64,000 bases of DNA from NCBI RefSeq assembly GCF_017744835.1, contig NZ_JAGIAM010000003.1:620001-684000 (forward strand). The letters are read 5' to 3'. The notes under the pieces are model-generated. The model ran no database searches. It was not told the DNA's origin and saw only the letters and a list, made by a program, of their open reading frames with translations. Position numbers and translations under genes: made by a program. Below, one piece after another: positions 17,922 to 25,668 of the stretch. This DNA comes from Sphingomonas sp. GTDB lineage: Bacteria > Pseudomonadota > Alphaproteobacteria > Sphingomonadales > Sphingomonadaceae. Position 1 is the stretch's first letter; each line of letters opens with the position of its first letter.

Positions 17922-18347
17922 TTATTGGGCGTCGGTGTTCTTGAGCAGGTCCACGAACTGCTGGAGCTCTGCGATGGCGGCGTCGATGTCGCGCTTCTGG
18001 TTCTCGAGTAGCGCGATCCGATCGAGACAACGCTCGAGCGTCACCTGACGCTGCAGCTTGCGGCCGTCGCCCAGGTCGTAGAGGTCGATCATTTCCTTGA
18101 TCTCTCCCAGGCTGAACCCGACGCGCTTGCCGCGCAGGATCCAGGCGAGCCGGGCGCGATCGCGGTGCGAATAGATGCGCTGCGTGCCCCGCCGCTCGGG
18201 CGAGATCAGCCCCTCGTCCTCGTAGAAACGCAGCGCGCGCGGCGTGACGGCGAACTCGGTGCAGAGATCGGTGATGGAGAAGGCATCCTTGTCGGGATGC
18301 TGCTCGATAGGCGCCAGGGCCTCGATGCGGAAGGCAGCTGCGGACAT
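17922..18347 (-). CDS. MerR-family regulator, LiuR-like
   Basis: The 141-aa protein has a MerR helix-turn-helix (FSITDLCTEFAVTPRALRFY) and a long C-terminal dimerisation coiled coil (~95-138), with no metal-binding Cys. That layout, and its place directly upstream of an acyl-CoA dehydrogenase, match LiuR-type regulators of branched-chain amino acid or fatty-acid breakdown. A LiuR-like palindrome lies within its own promoter. The -10 hexamer ends 7 bases before the ATG, so the transcript is probably leaderless. Confidence 0.82.
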   Translation of the reverse strand: MSAAAFRIEALAPIEQHPDKDAFSITDLCTEFAVTPRALRFYEDEGLISPERRGTQRIYSHRDRARLAWILRGKRVGFSLGEIKEMIDLYDLGDGRKLQRQVTLERCLDRIALLENQKRDIDAAIAELQQFVDLLKNTDAQ

Positions 18348-18354
18348 GCAGAGG

Positions 18355-18385
18355 AGTATAGATTTCCCCTTACGTGAACGTCAAG
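18355..18385 (-). promoter_or_regulatory. Promoter and LiuR-like operator of the MerR/acyl-CoA dehydrogenase operon
   Basis: On the minus strand, TTGACG (18384-18379) and TATACT (18360-18355) are spaced by 18 bp. The -35 is part of TTGACGTTCACGTAA, matching known LiuR sites of the TTTACGTTNACGTAAA type. A similar core (ACGTTTGCGTAA) precedes the acyl-CoA ligase at 61.0 kb. A MerR protein binding inside a lengthened spacer at its own promoter is the usual arrangement. Confidence 0.65.
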
Positions 18386-18434
18386 CAGCAGGAAAGCACG
18401 CAGTCATTCCATTCCGAACTGCGGACCGTTGAGG

Positions 18435-18448
18435 TGGGGCGCGCCCCA
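18435..18448. other. Perfect 14-bp palindrome in intergenic space
   Basis: TGGGGCGCGCCCCA lies in the 359-bp stretch between the MerR gene and the lipoprotein gene, 36 bp upstream of a possible TTG-started ORF. It has the size and symmetry of a dimeric repressor site. No regulator can be named. The rest of this stretch holds only the MerR promoter and that ORF. Confidence 0.4.
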
Positions 18449-18483
18449 GTTGTAAGCTCGGCCCAAACCGAGGAGCGGATCTT

Positions 18484-18783
18484 TTGCGGCGGCTTTCCTA
18501 TTCGATTCTTTTTGTCGCGCTTGGCGTCACGATCGGCAAATGGTGCCAATACACGGCCGCGGCATATCTTGCACCGGCCCTGGGGTTCGAGGGTGCATCG
18601 CTTGCAGGCCTGGCTCCATTCTTCATCCTGCTGGCACTGCTCAAGGTCAAACATCCTCGCTATTTCGCTTTTGCTCCGTCCAGACAGCTCGGATGCGCCC
18701 ACAACGTTAATCCGAGCACAACCTCCGCCCCGCGGTGTCGCGCATGGCGCGGGCCTCGGCCACCGAATCGCTCATCCGCGTGA
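18484..18783 (+). CDS. Possible small membrane protein (99 aa), uncertain
   Basis: A TTG at 18484 has AGGAG at 18471-18475 with good spacing. The first ~60 codons give a convincing membrane protein (SYSILFVALGVTIGKW, LAGLAPFFILLALLKV). The last ~25 codons overlap the convergent lipoprotein gene and are rich in Arg/Ser/Pro, so the frame may be damaged or simply read through. No family is recognised. Confidence 0.35.
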   Translation: MRRLSYSILFVALGVTIGKWCQYTAAAYLAPALGFEGASLAGLAPFFILLALLKVKHPRYFAFAPSRQLGCAHNVNPSTTSAPRCRAWRGPRPPNRSSA

Positions 18784-19207
18784 CTTCTAGCCCCGCGAAA
18801 GACGCGCGGCTGCGGCAGAGGGCCTTGCAGCCGTCGGGGAGTGCGCCGGGGAAGGCGATCCGGTCACCGTCGAGGCGCGCGTCGAAGCTGCACGCGTCGT
18901 TGCCGCCCAGCTCGATGTGGAGCGCGCTGCCGGCGCGTGTGACGTTGCCCGAGCCGCTGCAAGTGATCCCGTCGCCATAATCGACATGCGCACCGATGCG
19001 GTAGCCCGCGTTCGTCGGCACGATGCAGAGCCGGTCGGTGTCCCGCGAATAGACGCCGGCGAGCTCGGTCTCGGCGGGATCGCGGACCAGCCCACGCTCG
19101 ATTGCGGCGGTCTCCAGGTCCTGAGGCTGCTGTGCGTTGCCGGGCGCCTGGCCCCTGCCGGAACAGGCGGCGAGCAGCAGCGCGGCGAGCGCCGCCCCTG
19201 CCCTCAT
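18707..19207 (-). CDS. Putative lipoprotein (166 aa)
   Basis: The signal peptide ends in a lipobox (ALLLAAC), predicting lipidation at the Cys near residue 15. The mature part has six or more Cys and reads as a small beta-rich periplasmic domain ([32 protein letters not shown]). The start overlaps the end of hisI by four bases, so it is translated from the hisI message. Function is unknown. Confidence 0.75.
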   Translation of the reverse strand: MRAGAALAALLLAACSGRGQAPGNAQQPQDLETAAIERGLVRDPAETELAGVYSRDTDRLCIVPTNAGYRIGAHVDYGDGITCSGSGNVTRAGSALHIELGGNDACSFDARLDGDRIAFPGALPDGCKALCRSRASFAGLEVTRMSDSVAEARAMRDTAGRRLCSD

Positions 19208-19566
19208 GCGTCGCGGACCAGCCGGCCGCCCTCGATTCGGCGGAAGAAGCAGCTGCGCTCACCCGTATGGCAGGCGGGGCCCTGCGGCTCGACCTTGAGC
19301 CAGAGCGCGTCCTGGTCGCAATCGATGCGCGCCTCAATGACGCGCAGGACATGGCCCGAGGTCTCGCCCTTCTTCCACAGGCGCGCGCGGCTGCGCGACC
19401 AGAAATACGCCTCGCCGGTCTCCAGCGTCTTCGCGAGTGCCTCGGCGTTCATGTGGGCGAGCATCAACAGCTCGCCGGTGCGGGAATCGGTCGCGACGGC
19501 AGTGATCAGCCCTGCGGCGTCATAGTTCGGGTTCAGGGCAAGCGTGGTGTCGCGATCGTCGGCCAT
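19204..19566 (-). CDS. hisI: Phosphoribosyl-AMP cyclohydrolase
   Basis: The 120-aa enzyme opens the adenine ring of phosphoribosyl-AMP, the third step of histidine synthesis. Its length fits a monofunctional HisI without the HisE domain. The metal motif IDCDQDALW and the zinc site [10 protein letters not shown] are intact. It overlaps the lipoprotein gene downstream by 4 nt and is divergent from purF. Confidence 0.93.
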   Translation of the reverse strand: MADDRDTTLALNPNYDAAGLITAVATDSRTGELLMLAHMNAEALAKTLETGEAYFWSRSRARLWKKGETSGHVLRVIEARIDCDQDALWLKVEPQGPACHTGERSCFFRRIEGGRLVRDA

Positions 19567-19738
19567 CCGGCCCTCTTAGCCGCGCGGGTGCGCTCGCGAA
19601 AGCGGGGGACAGCCGCGGCTTGCGCGCCCATGCCCGGCGGGCAAAGGGCATGGCCATATTTGTTTGTGACAACCCGGCGACAAACGCCCGTAGAGACACT
19701 ATATGGCGCGCGACAGTTGCGAACCCCATTGAGGGACG

Positions 19739-21196
19739 ATGCTTACCACACACCCGTTCGATGACGACAAGCTGCGTGAGGAATGCGGCATTTTCGGCGT
19801 TTCCGGTGCGGAGGGCGCGGCTGCGCTCGTGGCGCTGGGCCTGCACGCGCTGCAGCACCGTGGCCAGGAGGCGGCCGGCATCACCAGCTGGGACGGTCAC
19901 CAGTTCCACACGCATCGCGCGATGGGGCATGTCGCGGGCAACTTCGACCGCGACGAAGTGATCCGCTCGCTCCAGGGCACGACCGCGTGCGGCCATGTCC
20001 GCTACGCGACGACCGGGGGCTCGGCGATCCGCAACGTCCAGCCGCTCTATGCCGAGCTGGCGAGCGGCGGATTCGCGGTGGCGCACAACGGCAACATCTC
20101 GAACGCGATGCGGCTGCGGCGCGACCTCGTTCGCCGCGGCGCGATCTTCCAGTCGACGTCGGACACCGAGGTGATCATCCACCTCGTCGCGACCTCGCAG
20201 TACCGCACGCTGATGGACCGCTTCATCGACGCGCTGAAGCAGGTCGAAGGCGCCTATTCGCTGATCGTGATGACCCCCGAGGGCATGATCGCCTGCCGCG
20301 ATCCGCTGGGCATCCGCCCGCTGGTGATGGGTAAGCTCGACGATTCGGTAATCTTCGCATCGGAGACGGTGGCGCTCGACGTGGTCGGCGCCGAATATGT
20401 CCGCGACGTCGAGCCGGGTGAGCTGGTGATCGTGAAGGGCAGCGAGATTCACTCGCACAAGCCCTTCGCGCCGGTGTCGGCGCGGCCGTGCATCTTCGAG
20501 TACGTCTATTTCTCGCGGCCCGATTCGATCAGCGACAACCGTTCGGTCTATTCGGTGCGCAAGGCGATCGGCGCGCAGCTAGCGATCGAGGCGCCGGTCG
20601 AGGCCGATCTCGTCGTGCCCGTGCCCGATTCGGGCGTGCCCGCGGCGATCGGCTATGCCCAGCAGAGCGGCATTCCATTCGAGCTCGGCATCATCCGTTC
20701 CCACTATGTCGGCCGCACCTTCATCCAGCCGGGCGACAAGGTCCGCCACCTCGGCGTCAAGCTCAAGCACAACGCCAACCGCGAGCTGATCAAGGGCAAG
20801 CGCGTCGTGCTGATCGACGATTCGATCGTGCGCGGCACCACCAGCCTCAAGATCGTGCAGATGATGCGCGAGGCGGGCGCCGCAGAGGTGCACATGCGCA
20901 TCGCCTCGCCGCCGACGCGGCACAGCTGCTTCTACGGCGTCGACACGCCCGAGCGCGCCAAGCTGCTCGCCGCCAAGCTCGACGTGGGCGGAATGACCGA
21001 CTTCATCCATGCCGACAGCCTCGCCTTCATCTCGATCGATGGGCTGTACAAGGCGCTGGGCGAGCAGGGCCGGCCCGATATCCGTCCGAAATATTGTGAC
21101 GCCTGCTTCACCGGCGACTATCCGACCACGCTCACCGACCAGGACGAGCTCCAGCCGGTTGACCAATTCGCGCTTCTGGAGGAACGGGTCGGCTGA
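19739..21196 (+). CDS. purF: Amidophosphoribosyltransferase
   Basis: The 485-aa enzyme makes phosphoribosylamine from PRPP and glutamine, committing flux to purines. A short propeptide precedes the nucleophile Cys16 (LREECGIFGV). The glutaminase part runs to ~240, and the PRPP loop VVLIDDSIVRGTTS is present. The C-terminal YCDACFTGDYPT matches the Fe-S ligand region of the B. subtilis-type enzyme, so an oxygen-sensitive 4Fe-4S form is likely. A weak promoter (GCGACA-16-CTATAT, 19677-19704) lies upstream. Confidence 0.94.
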   Translation: MLTTHPFDDDKLREECGIFGVSGAEGAAALVALGLHALQHRGQEAAGITSWDGHQFHTHRAMGHVAGNFDRDEVIRSLQGTTACGHVRYATTGGSAIRNVQPLYAELASGGFAVAHNGNISNAMRLRRDLVRRGAIFQSTSDTEVIIHLVATSQYRTLMDRFIDALKQVEGAYSLIVMTPEGMIACRDPLGIRPLVMGKLDDSVIFASETVALDVVGAEYVRDVEPGELVIVKGSEIHSHKPFAPVSARPCIFEYVYFSRPDSISDNRSVYSVRKAIGAQLAIEAPVEADLVVPVPDSGVPAAIGYAQQSGIPFELGIIRSHYVGRTFIQPGDKVRHLGVKLKHNANRELIKGKRVVLIDDSIVRGTTSLKIVQMMREAGAAEVHMRIASPPTRHSCFYGVDTPERAKLLAAKLDVGGMTDFIHADSLAFISIDGLYKALGEQGRPDIRPKYCDACFTGDYPTTLTDQDELQPVDQFALLEERVG

Positions 21197-21220
21197 TCCC
21201 GTTCCTTTCGGAGTAGCACA

Positions 21221-21931
21221 TTGACCGACAAGCCCCTCGCCGACCGAACCGCGCTCGTCACCGGCGCCAGCCGCGGCATCGGCGCCGCGACCGCCACGGC
21301 GCTGGGCGCAGCGGGCGCGCATGTGATCCTGACCGCGCGCACCGCCGGCGGGCTCGAGGAAGTCGAGGAAGCGATCTACCGGGCCGGCGGATCGGCGACG
21401 ATCGCGCCGATGGACCTGACCGAGAACGAAAGCGTCTCGCGTCTGGCCGCGGCGGTGGCCGAGCGCTGGAAGTCGCTCGACATGCTGGTGCTCAACGCCG
21501 CGTCGCTGGGTTCGCTGAGCGCAGTGCCGGCGATCGACTTCAAGGAATTCGCCAAGGTGCTGACGCTCAACGTCACTGCCCAGGCGGCGATGCTCGCGGC
21601 GTTCGATCCGCTGCTCAAGGCGGCGAAGCAGGCGCGCGTGATCGGCCTGACCTCCAGCGTCGGCCGTACGCCGCGCGCCTATTGGGGCAGCTATGGTGCG
21701 TCCAAGGCGGCGTTCGAGAACCTGCTGCTCAGCTATGGCGAGGAAGTACGCCACATCAGCGGGGTGCGCGTCGGCATCGTCGATCCCGGCGCGACCCGCA
21801 CCAAGATGCGCGCGCGTGCCTTCCCGGGCGAGGCGCCCGAGAGCGTCAAGCCGCCTGAAGTGGTGGCGGAGCGGATCGCGGCGCTGCTGGTCTCGGGGTT
21901 CGAGACCGGGCATTTCGAGCGGGTGGAGTAA
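21221..21931 (+). CDS. Short-chain dehydrogenase/reductase
   Basis: This 236-aa classical SDR starts at TTG 21221 with GGAG seven bases upstream. The NAD(P) motif TGASRGIG (~13-20), the NAA motif and the catalytic YGASK are present, with a Ser in SSVG upstream. It follows purF by 24 bp and may be co-transcribed. The substrate is not predictable; many alphaproteobacterial relatives are annotated only as SDR oxidoreductases. Confidence 0.85.
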   Translation: MTDKPLADRTALVTGASRGIGAATATALGAAGAHVILTARTAGGLEEVEEAIYRAGGSATIAPMDLTENESVSRLAAAVAERWKSLDMLVLNAASLGSLSAVPAIDFKEFAKVLTLNVTAQAAMLAAFDPLLKAAKQARVIGLTSSVGRTPRAYWGSYGASKAAFENLLLSYGEEVRHISGVRVGIVDPGATRTKMRARAFPGEAPESVKPPEVVAERIAALLVSGFETGHFERVE

Positions 21932-21943
21932 CCCGCCGGCGGC

Positions 21944-23128
21944 CTAGCGCGCCGCTGCCTCGAACAGCGTATCGATGAACGCCGTGCGCGCGCGGCTGAG
22001 CTCGGGGTCGGTCGCCTTGGGAAGCGCGCTGGAGATCGCGATCACCGTGCGCGTCTTCGGGTCGACGCGGATGGTCTGGCCAAAGATGCCCGAGGCGCCG
22101 AAACGGCCCTGCGGGTAGGTCCACCACTGGTAGCCGTAGCCGAAGCCGGGTTGGCCGACCTCGGCGTGCGGGCGCGTGGCGTTACGGAACCAGTCGGCAG
22201 GCACCACCCCTGCCCCGCCCTCGAGCGCGAACTGGCCCATGCGGGCATAGTCGCGCAGCGAAACCGACAGGCAGCAACCGCTCACTTCGTGCCCGGCGGG
22301 ATCGACCATCCAGAAGGCGTCGCGCTCCATGCCATAGGGCTGCCAGATCTTCTCGCCGAGATAGGTGGCGAGCGGCTTCTTCGTGGCGCGCATCACCAGC
22401 ACGCCGATCAGGTTGGTCTCGCCGGTCTTGTAGACCCACTTGGTGCCCGGCGCCGATTCGCGGGGCAGCTTCTTCATATAGAAGACCGTGGGGTCCTGAC
22501 CCGCAGGCACGGGTTCGAGGAACATGCGCGCCACGTCCGACTTCGCGTCGGTATAATCCTCGTTCCACTTGACCCCCGAGGTCATGGTGAGGAGCTGCTC
22601 GACGGTGACGCCGTCATAGCCGCTGCCGGCGAGCTCGGGGATGTAGCGAGTGACCGGATCGGTGAGCGACTTGATGTAGCCGTCCTTGATCGCCGCTCCC
22701 ACGAGACTGGAAGTGAAGGACTTGGCGACCGAGAAGCTGGTCCAGCGCCCCTCCGGCCCATAGCCGCGGGCATAGCGTTCGAGGCGGACCTTGCCGTCCT
22801 GCACGACGATCAGCCCGGCGACGTTCTGCGCGGCGATGAAGGCGTCTAGCGCGGCCGCGTCGACCGGAAGCGGCTTCCCAGCGGGCAGCGCGCGGACCTT
22901 GCCGCCGGCCTTGACGATATGGCCGGGGAAGATCTTCTCCATGTGCGGGAAATTGGCGTCGCGCTGCGCCTGGCTCCAGAACAGCACCTCGGCGCCGACC
23001 TTGCGGAGGCCGCTGGTATCGTTCGGGTTTATTTGGACCTCGGGCGAGTCGACCGCCTGCGCCGCCGCGCCATTCCCCGCGAACGCCCCGAGCGCGAGCG
23101 CGCCCGCCAACAGCCAAGCCTTGGTCAT
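21944..23128 (-). CDS. Exported serine hydrolase, beta-lactamase/NylB-like
   Basis: The 394-aa protein has a signal peptide (MTKAWLLAGALALGAFA...AAAQA) and a class-C-type fold. The nucleophile motif is SVAK (Ser133, Lys136), followed by TSGVKWNEDY and, later, WVYKTGETN. It resembles 6-aminohexanoate-dimer hydrolase-type and EstB-type enzymes more than true AmpC lactamases. ATG 23128 overlaps the stop of the Cfa-like gene by four bases, linking it to a lipid-modification enzyme. Confidence 0.82.
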   Translation of the reverse strand: MTKAWLLAGALALGAFAGNGAAAQAVDSPEVQINPNDTSGLRKVGAEVLFWSQAQRDANFPHMEKIFPGHIVKAGGKVRALPAGKPLPVDAAALDAFIAAQNVAGLIVVQDGKVRLERYARGYGPEGRWTSFSVAKSFTSSLVGAAIKDGYIKSLTDPVTRYIPELAGSGYDGVTVEQLLTMTSGVKWNEDYTDAKSDVARMFLEPVPAGQDPTVFYMKKLPRESAPGTKWVYKTGETNLIGVLVMRATKKPLATYLGEKIWQPYGMERDAFWMVDPAGHEVSGCCLSVSLRDYARMGQFALEGGAGVVPADWFRNATRPHAEVGQPGFGYGYQWWTYPQGRFGASGIFGQTIRVDPKTRTVIAISSALPKATDPELSRARTAFIDTLFEAAAR

Positions 23129-24366
23129 CCCCGTTCCCCCTTCACCAGCGTCACTTGCAGCACGTCGATACCGCCCCCGCGGAATCCGCCTTCGCAATAC
23201 ATCAGATAATAACGCCACAAGTCGATGAACTTGCGGTCGAATTGTGCCGGAAGCAATCCCGCCTCCGCCGCCGTATCGAAAGCCTCGCGCCAGCGGCGCA
23301 GCGTCTCGGCATAGCTGGCGCCGAAACGCGCCTCGTCGCGCCACGCCATGCCATTGGCCTCCGCGAGTTCGCGGAAGGCGCGCTCGGAAACCAGCAGGCC
23401 CCCGGGGAAGACATAGGTCTGGATGAAGTCGACGTTCGCGGCATAGCCTTCGAACATCGCATCATCGAAGCTGATGACCTGAAGCGCGGCACGGCCGCCT
23501 GGCTTCAGCGCGCGGGCGATCGCGGCGATATAGGCGGGCCAATATGCGCGGCCGACGGCCTCGGCCATTTCGATGCTGACCACGGCATCATAGCTGTCGG
23601 TGACGTCGCGATAGTCGGTGAGGCTGAAACGTGCGCCCTCCAGCCCCTGCGTCCGCGCCTCGGCCCAGGCCTTTTGCTCGGTCGAGAGCGTGATGCCGTG
23701 GATGCGACGGCCTGCGCGCAGCGCAAGCTCGGCGAAGCTGCCCCAGCCGCAGCCGATCTCGAGGATCTCGTCGCGCGGGCCAGTCGCGGTGCGGTCGAGC
23801 ATCGCCTGGAGCTTGGCGGCCTGCGCGGCTTCGAGCGACTGGGCGGCGTCGGCGAAGAGCGCGCTCGAATAGGTCATGCCCGGATCGAGCCAGAGCCGAT
23901 AGAAGTCGTTGCCCAGATCGTAGTGGAAATGGATGTTGCGGCGCGAGCCAGCGCGGCTGTTGCGGTGCAGCCAGTGCGCGATCTTGCGCGGCCAGAGCGA
24001 GACGCCGTGCGCGCGCGACTGCGCGGCGAGGCCGGCGCGATTGCGGCTGAACAGTGCGAAGAGCTGGACCGGATCGGGGCTCGCCCATTCGCCGGCCGCC
24101 CAGGCCTCGTACCATCCCGCCGAGCCGCCGAGCGCCAGGCGGAGCAGCGCACGCCAGCTCCGGAGATCGACCACCGCCGCCGGACCGGGTGCGCGGCCGC
24201 CGAGCATCCGCGTGGCGCCGCCCGGCAGGGTCAGCTCGAGGCCACCTTCGACGATGCCGCGATCGAGGCGATCGAGCTGGCGATGGAAGACGGGCGCGAA
24301 CAGGTTCAGCAGGCCGCCTGCGCGTGCCCTCTGCCCCCCTTCCTGTTCCCGCGTCGGCGCGTTCAT
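23125..24366 (-). CDS. Cyclopropane-fatty-acyl-phospholipid synthase-like SAM methyltransferase
   Basis: This 413-aa protein of the Cfa/CMAS family adds a methylene from SAM to unsaturated acyl chains of membrane lipids, or acts as a related methyltransferase. The N-terminal lipid-binding part leads to NIHFHYDLGNDFYRLWLDPG, MTYSSALF and the SAM motif EILEIGCGWGSFAE, then YFVFPGG-type sequence (TYVFPGGLL). The C-terminus, WRYYLMYCEGGFR, is typical. It is coupled to the serine hydrolase downstream. Confidence 0.87.
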   Translation of the reverse strand: MNAPTREQEGGQRARAGGLLNLFAPVFHRQLDRLDRGIVEGGLELTLPGGATRMLGGRAPGPAAVVDLRSWRALLRLALGGSAGWYEAWAAGEWASPDPVQLFALFSRNRAGLAAQSRAHGVSLWPRKIAHWLHRNSRAGSRRNIHFHYDLGNDFYRLWLDPGMTYSSALFADAAQSLEAAQAAKLQAMLDRTATGPRDEILEIGCGWGSFAELALRAGRRIHGITLSTEQKAWAEARTQGLEGARFSLTDYRDVTDSYDAVVSIEMAEAVGRAYWPAYIAAIARALKPGGRAALQVISFDDAMFEGYAANVDFIQTYVFPGGLLVSERAFRELAEANGMAWRDEARFGASYAETLRRWREAFDTAAEAGLLPAQFDRKFIDLWRYYLMYCEGGFRGGGIDVLQVTLVKGERG

Positions 24367-24427
24367 CGCGCGCTTTCATGCACCGTTATCGCGAGGGAGC
24401 AAGCGATTCTGTAGCGCTACCCACTTC

Positions 24428-24585
24428 GTCACCCCGGCCTTGTGCAGGGGTCCATGCCACAGTCATGCCGGCAGTGGCTCCACTTCCGGAAGGTCCGCGA
24501 CGTGCGAAATGCTGCCGCGTTCAGGCAAGAACCGCAACGGCATGGTCCCGCCGACCCGTGGACCCCGGCACAAGGTCGAGGGGAC
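24428..24585. repeat. 158-bp element with 27-bp imperfect terminal inverted repeats
   Basis: The left arm 24428-24454 (GTCACCCCGG...GGGGTCCA) and right arm 24559-24585 (TGGACCCCGG...GGGGAC) pair over 27 bases with four mismatches. The core CTTGTGC-NGGGGTCCA is nearly perfect. The element lies between the Cfa-like gene and korB, with no ORF of its own. It looks like a REP- or MITE-type palindromic repeat. Confidence 0.65.
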
Positions 24586-24610
24586 GAACGGATATCCCGG
24601 AGGGATCAAC

Positions 24611-25645
24611 TCAAATCGCGTGCGGCGCCTTGTCGACCATCCAGGTCTGGCCCTTGGCGACCAGCTTCTGCAGGTCGGGGGCCTTGCCCTCGCTCGCGGC
24701 CTTGTTTTGCTCCACGACGGCGCTCTCGAAGGTCGGAGCGGGATCGTCGTAGATCACCCCGAGCGCCATGGGGAACGGGCCGAAGGGCATTTCGACGAGC
24801 AGGTGCGCGATGGTGCGGTTGGTGTGGTCGTGGACCAGCACGCCTGCACCTTCCCAATCGCCGTCGGTCACGTCGACGACCTTGAGCGTCAGCGACCTGG
24901 TGTCGAGCGCGATGCCCTTGGTGCCGCCGGCGAAGAGCAACGGCTTGCCGTTCTCGACCCAGAGCTGGTTGAGCGCCGCATTGGGCTTGGCAGCGAAGGG
25001 CTCGAACACTTCGTCGTTATAGACGATGCAGTTCTGGAAGATCTCGACGAACGCCGCGCCCTGGTGCGCATGCGCGGCCTTGAGAACCGAGGGCAGATTC
25101 TTGTGCACGTCGATCCCGCGCGCGACGAAGCGCGCGCCGCTGCCGAGCGCGAACGCGCAGGGCTTGGCGGGGTGGTCGACCGAGCCGAACGGCGTCGAGG
25201 GCGAGCGCGTGCCTTCGCGGCTGGTCGGCGAATATTGCCCCTTGGTGAGGCCGTAGATCTCGTTGTTGAACAGCAGCACCTGGCAGTTCAGGTTCCGGCG
25301 CAGCAGGTGCATCGTGTGGTTGCCGCCGATCGACAGCGCGTCGCCGTCACCGGTGATGATCCACACGTCGAGGTCCGGATTGGCGAGCTTGACTCCCGTC
25401 GCCACCGCCGGCGCGCGGCCGTGGATGGTGTGGAAGCCATAGGTCTCCATATAATAGGGAAAGCGGCTCGAGCAGCCGATGCCGCTGACGAACACGGTGT
25501 TTTCGGGCGTGGCGCCGATCTCGGGCATGGTGCGCTGCACCGCCTTGAGGATCGCATAGTCGCCGCAGCCCGGGCACCAGCGGACCTCCTGATCGGTCTC
25601 CCAATCCTTGGGCGTCGAGGGGCGGATGGTGGTGATCTCGTTCAT
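24611..25645 (-). CDS. korB: 2-oxoacid:ferredoxin oxidoreductase, beta subunit
   Basis: The 344-aa TPP-binding subunit is of the 2-oxoglutarate/2-oxoacid:ferredoxin oxidoreductase type, which decarboxylates a 2-oxoacid to acyl-CoA and reduced ferredoxin. The motif WCPGCGDY, the TPP/Mg region GDGDALSIGGNH and EIYGLTKGQYSPTS fit KorB. It is 23 bp downstream of the alpha subunit gene, one operon. In aerobes this pair replaces or supplements 2-oxoglutarate dehydrogenase. Confidence 0.91.
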   Translation of the reverse strand: MNEITTIRPSTPKDWETDQEVRWCPGCGDYAILKAVQRTMPEIGATPENTVFVSGIGCSSRFPYYMETYGFHTIHGRAPAVATGVKLANPDLDVWIITGDGDALSIGGNHTMHLLRRNLNCQVLLFNNEIYGLTKGQYSPTSREGTRSPSTPFGSVDHPAKPCAFALGSGARFVARGIDVHKNLPSVLKAAHAHQGAAFVEIFQNCIVYNDEVFEPFAAKPNAALNQLWVENGKPLLFAGGTKGIALDTRSLTLKVVDVTDGDWEGAGVLVHDHTNRTIAHLLVEMPFGPFPMALGVIYDDPAPTFESAVVEQNKAASEGKAPDLQKLVAKGQTWMVDKAPHAI

Positions 25646-25668
25646 TCTTCTGTCCTTCGGCCCTGCGC

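Noticed and set aside
24428..24585. Insertion sequence
   Set aside because: It has inverted arms but no transposase frame and no clear target duplication; at most it is a non-autonomous repeat.
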